Part shown: positions 52,470 to 60,855 of the stretch, piece after piece
How the letters are laid out: each line of letters begins with the position of its first letter
How positions within the stretch are numbered: the first letter of the stretch is position 1
Assembly (NCBI RefSeq): GCF_021608265.1
Contig: NZ_JAKIHP010000001.1
Coordinates: forward strand, 124,001 to 188,000
From: Flavobacterium wongokense
GTDB taxonomy: Bacteria > Bacteroidota > Bacteroidia > Flavobacteriales > Flavobacteriaceae
DNA length: 64,000 nt
Reading direction: 5' to 3'
Made by a program: the position numbers and the translations under genes
Notes under the pieces: model-generated
What the model saw: the letters and a program-made list of their open reading frames with translations, nothing else
Databases searched by the model: none
What the model was told of the DNA's origin: nothing

Positions 52470-53858
52470 ATGAAACGATTATCAAGTTTATTTTTGGTTT
52501 CTTTATTGAGTGGTGCAACCACATTGGGCGCGTACAAATTATTTATAGAAGAAAAGGACAGCAGGAATTCGATAGTCACGACTGCGCCAGATGGTTTTGG
52601 AAGGAATGTTGGGCTTGCAGCCGAAGGAATTGATTTTACAACTGCTGCTGAAAACACCGTCCATACTGTAGTACACGTTAAGAATGTTTCTGTCAGAACG
52701 GTATCTGACCCAATAATGGAATTCTTTTATGGTTCCCGTGGTGGTCAGCAACAGGAACAAATCGGGACAGGTTCGGGGGTTATCATTTCGCAGGATGGTT
52801 ACATCGTAACGAACAACCACGTTGTAAAAGACGCCACCGATTTGGAAGTAACCTTAAACAACAATAAATCATACAAAGCAAAACTTATCGGAACCGATTC
52901 TAAAATGGATATCGCTTTGTTAAAAATCAATGCAGACGAAAAATTACCGTATTCAACATTTGCCGATTCCGATCAGGTAAAAGTAGGCGAATGGGTTCTG
53001 GCAGTTGGTAATCCTTACAATTTAACGTCAACAGTGACAGCCGGAATCGTTTCGGCGAAAGCCCGAAATTTAGAAAACAATGGACTTCAGTCATTCATAC
53101 AAACCGATGCTGCGGTAAATCCAGGGAACTCCGGAGGCGCATTGGTAAATACACGTGGCGAACTAATCGGAATCAATACTATGATTTCATCTCCAACAGG
53201 AAGTTACACTGGATATTCCTTTGCAATCCCATCCAACATTACCCGAAAAATCATTGAAGATATTATGGAATTTGGTAACGTTCAACGCGGAATCCTTGGT
53301 GTTGAAGGTGGAGAATTGAACAGTAAAGCTTCAAAAGAATTGGGGATTAATGATACTGAAGGTTTCTATATTAATAAAGTAACCAAAAATTCAGGCGCTG
53401 AAAAAGCAGGATTGCAAAAAGGCGACATCATCAAAAAATTAGACAATCAACGCATCAATACGTTCTCTGAACTTTCGGGATATATCAGTACCAAAAGGCC
53501 AAACGACAAAGTTCAGGTTACGTTTATCCGAGACGGCGAAACCAAATCGGTTCCGGTAACCCTGATTAAAAACGATTTGATATCAACGGAATTCAAAGGG
53601 TTGGAATTGGAAGACATTGAAGCAGCTGATAAAAGAAAATTCAGGATTGGCTATGGTGTTCGGATTAAGGATATCAACAACGAAAATTTGAGGCCTTATT
53701 ACGACCAACTTAAAGGAAACATCATTCTCTCGGTTGATAATGTGAAAGCTACAGATGTCCAAACGATTTCAAAATTCTTAAACAACAAAGACGAGAACCA
53801 GAGTGTTAACATCCAAATGATCAATCGCTCCGGACAACTCATTCAGATAATATTATAA
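52470..53858 (+). CDS. HtrA/DegP-like periplasmic serine protease (Do family)
   Basis: The product is 462 residues. A short N-terminal hydrophobic segment (LSSLFLVSLLSGATTLGAYKLF) anchors or exports it. The trypsin-like domain has the catalytic His in VTNNHVVKDATD, Asp in DSKMDIALLKI and Ser in NPGNSGGALVN. Two PDZ domains follow (about 270-360 with GAEKAGLQKGDIIKKLDN, and about 375-460). It degrades or refolds damaged envelope proteins. It has its own terminator at 53877. Confidence 0.92.
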   Translation: MKRLSSLFLVSLLSGATTLGAYKLFIEEKDSRNSIVTTAPDGFGRNVGLAAEGIDFTTAAENTVHTVVHVKNVSVRTVSDPIMEFFYGSRGGQQQEQIGTGSGVIISQDGYIVTNNHVVKDATDLEVTLNNNKSYKAKLIGTDSKMDIALLKINADEKLPYSTFADSDQVKVGEWVLAVGNPYNLTSTVTAGIVSAKARNLENNGLQSFIQTDAAVNPGNSGGALVNTRGELIGINTMISSPTGSYTGYSFAIPSNITRKIIEDIMEFGNVQRGILGVEGGELNSKASKELGINDTEGFYINKVTKNSGAEKAGLQKGDIIKKLDNQRINTFSELSGYISTKRPNDKVQVTFIRDGETKSVPVTLIKNDLISTEFKGLELEDIEAADKRKFRIGYGVRIKDINNENLRPYYDQLKGNIILSVDNVKATDVQTISKFLNNKDENQSVNIQMINRSGQLIQIIL

Positions 53859-53876
53859 GGTAAAAGGTTAATTATT

Positions 53877-53911
53877 GAAAAACCAGTTCAGATTTTGAGC
53901 TGGTTTTTTTG
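53877..53911 (+). terminator. htrA terminator
   Basis: AAAACCAGTTC and GAGCTGGTTTTTTT form a hairpin (G-U tolerated) with a 6-nt loop and a T-run, 19 bp after the stop. Confidence 0.8.
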
Positions 53912-53959
53912 TTTTATAAAAAAGTAACGAAATCGTTTTCGTGAAACGTCGTAATTTTA

Positions 53960-53967
53960 TACTTTTG
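53960..53967 (+). promoter_or_regulatory. promoter -7 element TACTTTTG before gap
   Basis: TACTTTTG matches TAnnTTTG. It predicts a 5' UTR of about 70 nt before the ATG at 54045. A TTC rather than TTG is at the -33 position. The UTR contains GGCT-GACA-AGCC, a small stem. Confidence 0.5.
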
Positions 53968-54044
53968 CGCCACCCGAGGCTGACAAGCCGAATTGAACGG
54001 AGTTAAATTTAATTTTTACACACAACTAAACACATATTTATTTT

Positions 54045-55493
54045 ATGGACAGTAACAAATTTTACGAGAAGGAGTTATCATTTCAAGCTGACAGACGTAA
54101 GGCAGCAGTTGAATTAATTAAAATTATCAGTGATTTGTGGTATGACAAATCGATTGAATTGGTACTTTTTAGAAATCAACTGATTGACCGAAATGTGAGT
54201 GATATTATCAATTTTCACGAATATGCAGGTGAGTTTGTTCAAAAGCCAATCAACATTTTTGATTCAGTAGAAATTGCACGTGCAATCCTTGATTTAGATT
54301 TACCGCCATCACGTATTGACATTGGAAAATTAACTTATGAATACCATCTTGAAGATAATAAATATGACGATGGTCGTGCTTTTGTTATTGACAAATTGAA
54401 AAATGCAAAGGATTTCCAAAACATGAAACCAAAAGATGTTGTTTTATATGGTTTTGGTCGTATTGGCCGTTTATTGGCTCGTGAGATGATGAGCAAAATG
54501 GGTAAAGGACAACAACTTCGCCTTCGTGCCATTGTTACACGTGACAAAAACGATGCAACATCATTGGAAAAAAGAGCTTCATTATTGCGTTATGATTCTG
54601 TTCACGGTGATTTCCAGGGTTCGGTTCAGGCTGATGCCGAAAACCAGGCCTTAATCATCAACGGAACAACAGTACACGTTATTACAGCTTCCGGTCCTGA
54701 GGAAATTGATTATACAAAATACGGAATTGAAGATGCCTTATGCATTGACAATACTGGTGCTTTTACAACCGAAGAAGCTTTAAGAAGGCATTTGACTTCT
54801 AAAGGAATCAGCAAAGTTTTATTGACTGCGCCAGGAAAAGGTGTTCCAAACATCGTTTACGGGGTAAACCATAATGACCACAATCCAGATAATGTTGATA
54901 TTTTTTCTGCGGCTTCCTGCACCACAAATGCAATTACGCCAGTTTTAAAAGTAGTTGAAGATGCACTTGGAGTTGTAAAAGGTCATATTGAGACCATTCA
55001 CGCTTATACCAATGACCAGAACCTGGTGGATAACATGCATAAAAAATACCGTCGTGGCCGTGCTGCTGCCTTGAACATGGTTATTACAGAAACCGGTGCC
55101 GGAACTGCAGTAGCAAAAGCTTTACCAAGTTTGGCCGGAAAACTGACTTCAAACGCGATTCGTGTTCCTGTTCCAAATGGTTCTTTGGTGGTTATGAATT
55201 TAGAAATTGGCAAAGCAACCACTTTTGAGGAATTCAATAAAATCATGAAAAAATACGCTTTGGAAGGCGAATTGGTAGAACAGATCAGATATTCACTAAA
55301 TAACGAGTTGGTTTCTTCCGATATTGTTGGAACAGCACAGCCGTCAATTTACGACAGTAATGCTACGATTGTTTCAAGTGATGGAAAAAGCATCGTTTTA
55401 TATGTTTGGTATGATAACGAATACGGATACAGCCATCAGGTAATCCGTTTAGCAAAATATATTGCTAAAGTTAGAAGATACACTTATTATTAA
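54045..55493 (+). CDS. gap: glyceraldehyde-3-phosphate dehydrogenase, long form
   Basis: The product is 482 residues, about 145 longer than the common bacterial GAPDH (about 335). The N-terminal extension (1-125) is helical and has no recognised domain. The canonical enzyme starts at VVLYGFGRIGRLLAREM (NAD-binding GxGxxG as GFGRIG), the catalytic Cys is in SAASCTTNAITPVLKV, the active His in ETIHAYTNDQNLVD-like, and the C-terminus has YVWYDNEYGYSHQV. The long form is known from Bacteroidota. It acts in glycolysis/gluconeogenesis; NAD or NADP preference cannot be read safely. It has its own promoter and terminator. Confidence 0.93.
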   Translation: MDSNKFYEKELSFQADRRKAAVELIKIISDLWYDKSIELVLFRNQLIDRNVSDIINFHEYAGEFVQKPINIFDSVEIARAILDLDLPPSRIDIGKLTYEYHLEDNKYDDGRAFVIDKLKNAKDFQNMKPKDVVLYGFGRIGRLLAREMMSKMGKGQQLRLRAIVTRDKNDATSLEKRASLLRYDSVHGDFQGSVQADAENQALIINGTTVHVITASGPEEIDYTKYGIEDALCIDNTGAFTTEEALRRHLTSKGISKVLLTAPGKGVPNIVYGVNHNDHNPDNVDIFSAASCTTNAITPVLKVVEDALGVVKGHIETIHAYTNDQNLVDNMHKKYRRGRAAALNMVITETGAGTAVAKALPSLAGKLTSNAIRVPVPNGSLVVMNLEIGKATTFEEFNKIMKKYALEGELVEQIRYSLNNELVSSDIVGTAQPSIYDSNATIVSSDGKSIVLYVWYDNEYGYSHQVIRLAKYIAKVRRYTYY

Positions 55494-55512
55494 TAGATTA
55501 TTAGTTCAGTTA

Positions 55513-55550
55513 AAAGTCCGTCTAATTATACGATTAGGCGGATTTTTTTT
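55513..55550 (+). terminator. gap terminator
   Basis: AAGTCCGTCTAAT and ATTAGGCGGATT form a stem (one G-U pair) with a 6-nt loop and a run of eight T, 20 bp after the stop. Confidence 0.85.
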
Positions 55551-55569
55551 GGCTTCAGATTTCAAAAAC

Positions 55570-55584
55570 ATGCATTTCGTCGAT
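55570..55584 (+). promoter_or_regulatory. single copy of the GTGCATTTCGTCGAT-type motif
   Basis: ATGCATTTCGTCGAT differs from the 2125-2139 copy at two positions. A half-match (ATGCG) follows 22 bp downstream. It lies 146 bp upstream of the small exported gene at 55730. Confidence 0.5.
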
Positions 55585-55653
55585 AAAAATGATGCGACCT
55601 GCTATTCCTTTCAATAAATTTTATACTTTTTTTTGAAGTTTTACACAATTTTT

Positions 55654-55662
55654 TGTGGATAA
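55654..55662 (-). promoter_or_regulatory. DnaA-box consensus TTATCCACA (minus strand)
   Basis: TGTGGATAA on the plus strand is the reverse complement of the exact TTATCCACA consensus, 68 bp upstream of the gene at 55730. It is a single site. Confidence 0.4.
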
Positions 55663-55729
55663 CTGCGTTTTGTATTAAATTAATTATTATTTTTCGTCCC
55701 TAATTTGTCGCCCCACAAATCTATTATTT

Positions 55730-56101
55730 ATGAGAAAAGTGCTTTTCGGTTTACTTATCGTGACTTGTTTTGCGTTCTCCAAAGGAGATCCAACAGTTGA
55801 GACCTATAATTATGGTCAGGATGGAATGGAGCTGGTTGCCCGTTCTAAAAAAGGTGTTATCATTGTGAGCACCTACAATGCCAAAATGACGATCCGTCAG
55901 GAAATTGCCAGGAAAATATACGATTTGTATTTGGCGAATAAAATCCAAAACAATAAAAAAATCACTGTTGACGGTTCAGAAGCAGATGTTACCGGAAAAT
56001 GTGTTATCAGAAAAAAGAACAGCCTAACCGCTGTAGATTTCTACTATGAAGAAGTGAAATGGAGTTCAGGCCTGAAGGAAGTTTATAAAAGCGTTCAATA
56101 A
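55730..56101 (+). CDS. small exported protein, unknown function
   Basis: The product is 123 residues, with a signal peptide (RKVLFGLLIVTCFAFS). The mature beta-rich part (TVETYNYGQDGMELVARSKKGVIIVSTYNAKMTIR, KITVDGSEADVTGKCVIRKKNS) looks like a small globular domain without a recognised family. It has its own upstream motif site and a strong terminator, so it is monocistronic. Conservation would need a database check. Confidence 0.7.
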   Translation: MRKVLFGLLIVTCFAFSKGDPTVETYNYGQDGMELVARSKKGVIIVSTYNAKMTIRQEIARKIYDLYLANKIQNNKKITVDGSEADVTGKCVIRKKNSLTAVDFYYEEVKWSSGLKEVYKSVQ

Positions 56102-56115
56102 AGTTCAGTATAGTT

Positions 56116-56147
56116 AAAAAAAATGCCCAACAAATGTTGGGCATTTT
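56116..56147. terminator. bidirectional terminator
   Basis: AAAAATGCCCAACA and TGTTGGGCATTTTTTT form a perfect long hairpin with T-run and A-run on the two sides. It lies between the + gene ending 56101 and the convergent aconitase gene. Confidence 0.88.
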
Positions 56148-56168
56148 TTTGTCCTAAATTGAAATCAA

Positions 56169-58433
56169 TTACGCTTTACCGGCTGCAATCAGATTCAATG
56201 CCGAACCTGCAACAAACCAGCCAATCTGGCTTTCGTTGTAAGTGTGGTTCGCTAAGATTATATCTTTTGTTCCGTCTGCGTGAACAAATTCTAAAGTCAA
56301 TGGTTTTGCCGGAGCAAACTCTGTCAAGTCCAAAAAGTTGATGGTGTCGTTCTCCTGTATCTTGTCATAATCCGCTTCGTTAGCAAAGGTTAATGCCAAC
56401 ATACCCTGTTTCTTCAAATTCGTTTCGTGGATACGTGCAAATGATTTCACCAAAACCGCTTTCACTCCAAGGAACCTTGGCTCCATTGCTGCGTGCTCTC
56501 TTGAAGAACCTTCACCGTAGTTTTGATCCCCAACAACAATCGTTGGAACCCCAGCTGCTTTGTAAGCCCTTTGAACTGCAGGAACTGCGTCGTAGTTTCC
56601 GGTTAATTGGTTTTTAACTTTATTGGCTTCCTGATTATAAGCATTGACAGCCCCAATCAACATATTGTTTGAAATGTTATCCAAATGGCCACGGAAACGT
56701 AACCATGGCCCAGCCATAGAGATATGGTCGGTAGTACATTTTCCGAAAGCCTTGATCAACAATTTGGCTCCTGAAATATTTTTCCCATCCCAAGGTTCAA
56801 ATGGTGCCAATAATTGCAGCCTGTCCGAAGTTGGAGAAACTACAACCTGAACTCCGCTTCCATCAGCAGCTGGTGCCTGGAAACCTGCATCTTCAACATC
56901 AAAACCTCTTTTTGGCAATTCATCACCATGAGGAGGATTCAGTTTCACAGCTTCGCCATTATCATTGATTAAAGTATCCGTAATCGGATTAAAGGATAAA
57001 TCTCCAGATATTGCCAAGGCAGCAACCATTTCTGGTGAAGTTACAAAAGCGTGTGTATTTGGATTTCCGTCAGCACGTTTAGAGAAGTTTCTGTTAAACG
57101 AGTGAACAATGGTATTTTTTTCTCCTTTGTCTGCTCCTGCCCTGTCCCATTGCCCGATACAAGGTCCACAGGCATTGGTAAATACTTTGGTTCCCATTTT
57201 TTCAAAAGTGGCAATGATGCCGTCTCTTTCGATGGTGTACCGGATTTGCTCTGAGCCCGGATTGATTCCGAATTCTGCTTTCGGCGTGATTCCGTGTGCA
57301 ACTGCCTGCTCCACAATAGATGCAGCACGCGCCATATCTTCGTAAGATGAATTGGTACATGATCCAATTAATCCCCATTCCACTTTTAAAGGCCAGCCAT
57401 TTGCAATAGCTTCTTCTTTCATTTTTGAAACCGGAGTTCCTCTATCTGGAGTAAATGGTCCGTTGATGTGTGGTTCCAATTCTGATAAATTGATTTCAAT
57501 AACCTGGTCAAAATATTGACTAGGATTTGCATACACTTCAGCATCGCCAGTTAAGTAATCCGCAACTTTATCTGCAGCATCAACAATATCCTGACGGTCT
57601 GTTGCAGCCAAATACCTTCTCATCGAATCATCATAACCAAAAGTAGAAGTGGTTGCTCCAATTTCGGCTCCCATGTTACAGATGGTTCCTTTTCCGGTGC
57701 AGGACATATTTGTTGCGCCTTCGCCAAAATATTCAACGATGGCTCCGGTTCCTCCTTTTACGGTAAGGATATCAGCTACTTTTAGGATTACGTCTTTTGG
57801 AGCAGTCCAACCGTTTAATTTTCCGGTCAATTTTACTCCGATTAATTTTGGAAATTTCAACTCCCATGACATTCCCGACATTACATCAACTGCATCTGCT
57901 CCACCAACACCAATGGCCAACATTCCTAAACCTCCGGCATTAACGGTATGTGAATCGGTACCAATCATCATTCCGCCAGGAAAAGCATAATTTTCCAAAA
58001 CGATTTGGTGGATGATCCCGGAACCTGGCTTCCAAAAGCCGATTCCGTATTTATTGGAAACTGAAGAAAGGAAATCAAAAACCTCTTTTGATTGTGAATT
58101 GGCTACAGCTAAATCGGTAGTGGCTCCAACTTTCGCCTGGATTAAGTGATCACAATGAACTGTAGTAGGAACGGCTACTGTCTTTTTACCTGCATGCATA
58201 AATTGCAATAAGGCCATCTGTGCAGTCGCATCCTGGCAGGCTACCCTATCCGGAGCAAAATCGACATAATCCTTTCCGCGAGTGAACGATTTTGAAGGAT
58301 TGCCTTCCCATAAGTGAGAATATAAGATCTTTTCTGAAAGCGTTAATGGTCGGCCTACTAATTCACGTGCCTTGTCTACACGCTCAGCCATTGTCCCATA
58401 AACTTTTTTAATCATTTCAATATCAAAAGCCAT
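56169..58433 (-). CDS. acn: aconitate hydratase (aconitase, mitochondrial type)
   Basis: The product is 754 residues. It isomerises citrate and isocitrate in the TCA cycle using a [4Fe-4S] cluster. The cluster cysteines are in [12 protein letters not shown] and [12 protein letters not shown]. The substrate-binding [19 protein letters not shown] segment, [19 protein letters not shown] (swivel domain) and GMLALTF near the end are all present. Length and domain order match the mitochondrial AcnA-like (not AcnB) class. It starts from a likely promoter at 58463. Confidence 0.95.
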   Translation of the reverse strand: MAFDIEMIKKVYGTMAERVDKARELVGRPLTLSEKILYSHLWEGNPSKSFTRGKDYVDFAPDRVACQDATAQMALLQFMHAGKKTVAVPTTVHCDHLIQAKVGATTDLAVANSQSKEVFDFLSSVSNKYGIGFWKPGSGIIHQIVLENYAFPGGMMIGTDSHTVNAGGLGMLAIGVGGADAVDVMSGMSWELKFPKLIGVKLTGKLNGWTAPKDVILKVADILTVKGGTGAIVEYFGEGATNMSCTGKGTICNMGAEIGATTSTFGYDDSMRRYLAATDRQDIVDAADKVADYLTGDAEVYANPSQYFDQVIEINLSELEPHINGPFTPDRGTPVSKMKEEAIANGWPLKVEWGLIGSCTNSSYEDMARAASIVEQAVAHGITPKAEFGINPGSEQIRYTIERDGIIATFEKMGTKVFTNACGPCIGQWDRAGADKGEKNTIVHSFNRNFSKRADGNPNTHAFVTSPEMVAALAISGDLSFNPITDTLINDNGEAVKLNPPHGDELPKRGFDVEDAGFQAPAADGSGVQVVVSPTSDRLQLLAPFEPWDGKNISGAKLLIKAFGKCTTDHISMAGPWLRFRGHLDNISNNMLIGAVNAYNQEANKVKNQLTGNYDAVPAVQRAYKAAGVPTIVVGDQNYGEGSSREHAAMEPRFLGVKAVLVKSFARIHETNLKKQGMLALTFANEADYDKIQENDTINFLDLTEFAPAKPLTLEFVHADGTKDIILANHTYNESQIGWFVAGSALNLIAAGKA

Positions 58434-58462
58434 AGTATATTTGGTTTATTTGTTTCGCAGTG

Positions 58463-58470
58463 CAAATTTA
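58463..58470 (-). promoter_or_regulatory. aconitase promoter -7 element TAAATTTG
   Basis: On the minus strand, TAAATTTG (reverse complement of CAAATTTA) lies 29 bp upstream of the ATG at 58433. No clear TTG at the -33 distance. Confidence 0.5.
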
Positions 58471-58600
58471 CGAAAACGTTGTATTTAAGTAAATATTTTT
58501 CAGGAAATATGTTGTCTGCATATGATGTTTTACGAAATACTGATTTTTGACATTTGCTTTTTGCCAATGTGATATTTAAAAGCATAAAAATTAACTATTC

Positions 58601-59707
58601 TCAATTTTTATCCCTTAAATCCATAATTGGTTTTTCGTAAAAACGGTAAAAAACATAACTTACAACCACTGTAGTAATAAGATAAAAAGCCGTAATCAGA
58701 TGAAGCTGAATCAAAGATGTCTTTTCCTTATCCACAAACAACATCAATAACTGCATAATTACGCTGTAATGCAGTAGGTAAATTGAATAGGAAATCCTGC
58801 TGATAAATTCAACCGGTTTTTTTATGATTCCAACAGAAGTTTCCAGTTGTGAAAAGAACGGAACGAAAAACGCAATTGAAAAAGATGCCAATGGAAGATA
58901 GATGACATTCCATACAAAAGGGTAATTCTCCGGAAGAATGCGTAAAAAACCCATTCCGAAATACATGAACAGCATGATTAAAACTCCGATGAATACAGCT
59001 GTAAATTTATATTCAGTCCATTTTTTTTGATAATTAATGCTCAGCCAGGCACATAAAACTCCCATAAAAATGGCATCCAGACGGTAAATCATCACCGACT
59101 TTAGGGAAACGTTCCATTCGTCCAGATTGGTTGTTGGTGTTTTGGAATGGTAGATTATTTTGAACAAAATAAATAACGTAATTAATAACAAAGTGATTAT
59201 TAAAAAGTATCGGTTTTTGTTTTTTGGTTTAAAAAAAATTGACAACAATAACAAGGAAAACGGTAAAACAATGTAGGCCCATTCCTCTACAGAAAGGCTC
59301 CACGACTCAGGGAAAAAAGTCGGCATTTTGGAAAATCCATTTTGCAGGAAAACAAAATACAGACCTAGCTTTGGAATACTATATCCGAGGCTGATGGTGA
59401 TGATTATATTAATGATCAAGACCAGGAAATAATTCGGTAACGTCCTGAACCATCTTCGCTTCAGGAAACCCAAAGCACTTTTGATTGTAAACTCTTCTTT
59501 GATGAATATCTTATAGAGAATCCTGCCAATCAGAAAGCCACTCAGTAAAAAGAAAAATTCTACACCAAGAAAACCGAATAATGCAAAAAGCTGTCGGATG
59601 ATGCCATCATTGGGGTTATAAATCCAAAGAATGTGTGAGCAAAGCACCATAGTGATTGCCATCGCACGCATCAAATCTAATCCAAAAACCCTGGTATTAG
59701 TTGCCAT
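58601..59707 (-). CDS. OafA/YrhL-type membrane acyltransferase
   Basis: The product is 368 residues with about 10 TM segments. The opening RVFGLDLMRAMAITMVLCSHILWIY has the catalytic His of the acyltransferase 3 family (CSHILW), followed by GFLGVEFFFLLSGFLIGRILYK and the conserved Arg region KRRWFRTLPNYFLVLIIN. The chain has LYSWSLSVEEW-like (PESWSLSVEEWAYIVLPF) too. It transfers acyl groups, usually acetyl, to surface sugars. It shares 11 bp with the next homologous gene. Confidence 0.85.
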   Translation of the reverse strand: MATNTRVFGLDLMRAMAITMVLCSHILWIYNPNDGIIRQLFALFGFLGVEFFFLLSGFLIGRILYKIFIKEEFTIKSALGFLKRRWFRTLPNYFLVLIINIIITISLGYSIPKLGLYFVFLQNGFSKMPTFFPESWSLSVEEWAYIVLPFSLLLLSIFFKPKNKNRYFLIITLLLITLFILFKIIYHSKTPTTNLDEWNVSLKSVMIYRLDAIFMGVLCAWLSINYQKKWTEYKFTAVFIGVLIMLFMYFGMGFLRILPENYPFVWNVIYLPLASFSIAFFVPFFSQLETSVGIIKKPVEFISRISYSIYLLHYSVIMQLLMLFVDKEKTSLIQLHLITAFYLITTVVVSYVFYRFYEKPIMDLRDKN

Positions 59708-60833
59708 CCAATTTTAATTTTTTGTGCCTGTATTCATTGATTGGTTTTTCAAAATAATTGTATAAAAGGTAACTCACGCCAACCGTAACCAACAAATAAA
59801 ACAACGTAAAGATATTCAACTGCCAGATATTATAATTACTGGTATCGATAAAATTTTTGAGCAGGAAAAGTATAAAACTGTAATGCAGCAAATACACAGA
59901 ATATGAAATTTTGCAGATGAACCTAATACCATTTCCGATGCTTTCCGAAGGTGATTCGAGGTTGAGCAAAAATGGGATAAACATGCAGATTGCCAATGAA
60001 ACTGTGGGAAGGCAAATGAGATTCCAGAACCAGCCGGCATTGCTTAATGTAAATCTGAAAAGCACAATACAAATAATCAGCATCAGGAATAATAAAATTC
60101 CGCTTGCCACAAACAGCCATCGTTTTGACAGCATAAAATCTTTGTAATTCTGATAGAAATAACCAAACAAAACTCCAATCAACACCGAATCCATCCTATA
60201 AACCACAACCGAGCGCACCTGAAAACTCCACAGCTTCAAATCTACATTCGTCGAATGGATATTGTAATACATTTTTAAAAGGAATACAACTGCAATAAGC
60301 CCGATGATAACGCTAAGGAACAGAAATCGTTTGGAGGTTTTTACAAATACATGCGAAATAAAAAATAGCAGGAAAACGGCAAAAATGTAACCCATTTCCT
60401 TTACGGGCAGACTCCAGGATTCCGGAAAAAATGGCGAAACCGGAGAAGCAAAATTTTGCAGCAACAGGAAGTATTTCCATATTCCTGCAATCGAAAAACC
60501 GTATGCTGTAAAAACAACTGCATTAATAATAATGACCAAATAATAACTTGGCAAGAGCCGCATCAGCCTTCGATAAATAAACAAAGAGCCGTCTTTCAGC
60601 GTATACTCTTCATGCAAAAACTGTTTGTAAAGCATTCCGCCAATTAAAAAACCGCTCAGCACAATGAACAATTCAATTCCCAAAAAGCCACTCATGTCCT
60701 GTAGTTTCCCAAGAACTCCGTTGGAATTATAAATCCATGATGTATGAGAAAACAAAATCATGCTCACGGCGAGCACTCTTAAAAAATCCAATCCAAAAAA
60801 TCTTTTTGCACCGATTTGTTTTCTTTCATTCAT
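59697..60833 (-). CDS. OafA/YrhL-type membrane acyltransferase, paralogue
   Basis: The product is 378 residues. It has the same architecture as the downstream gene: FFGLDFLRVLAVSMILFSHTSWIYNSN (active-site His in FSHT), GFLGIELFIVLSGFLIGGMLYK, RRLMRLLPSYYLVII, and PESWSLPVKEMGYIF in place of SVEEW. The near-complete colinearity and the overlapping stop/start (59697-59707) show a tandem duplication. The VEEW to VKEM change suggests the two copies have diverged in function. It diverges from the gene at 60856. Confidence 0.85.
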   Translation of the reverse strand: MNERKQIGAKRFFGLDFLRVLAVSMILFSHTSWIYNSNGVLGKLQDMSGFLGIELFIVLSGFLIGGMLYKQFLHEEYTLKDGSLFIYRRLMRLLPSYYLVIIINAVVFTAYGFSIAGIWKYFLLLQNFASPVSPFFPESWSLPVKEMGYIFAVFLLFFISHVFVKTSKRFLFLSVIIGLIAVVFLLKMYYNIHSTNVDLKLWSFQVRSVVVYRMDSVLIGVLFGYFYQNYKDFMLSKRWLFVASGILLFLMLIICIVLFRFTLSNAGWFWNLICLPTVSLAICMFIPFLLNLESPSESIGNGIRFICKISYSVYLLHYSFILFLLKNFIDTSNYNIWQLNIFTLFYLLVTVGVSYLLYNYFEKPINEYRHKKLKLDGN

Positions 60834-60841
60834 ATAAAATG

Positions 60842-60849
60842 TATTTTTG
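60842..60849 (+). promoter_or_regulatory. candidate -7 element TATTTTTG
   Basis: TATTTTTG matches TAnnTTTG and ends 6 bp before the ATG at 60856, so a transcript from it would be leaderless or nearly so. The TTG inside the element is an alternative upstream start that is unlikely. Confidence 0.4.
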
Positions 60850-60855
60850 AAAAAG

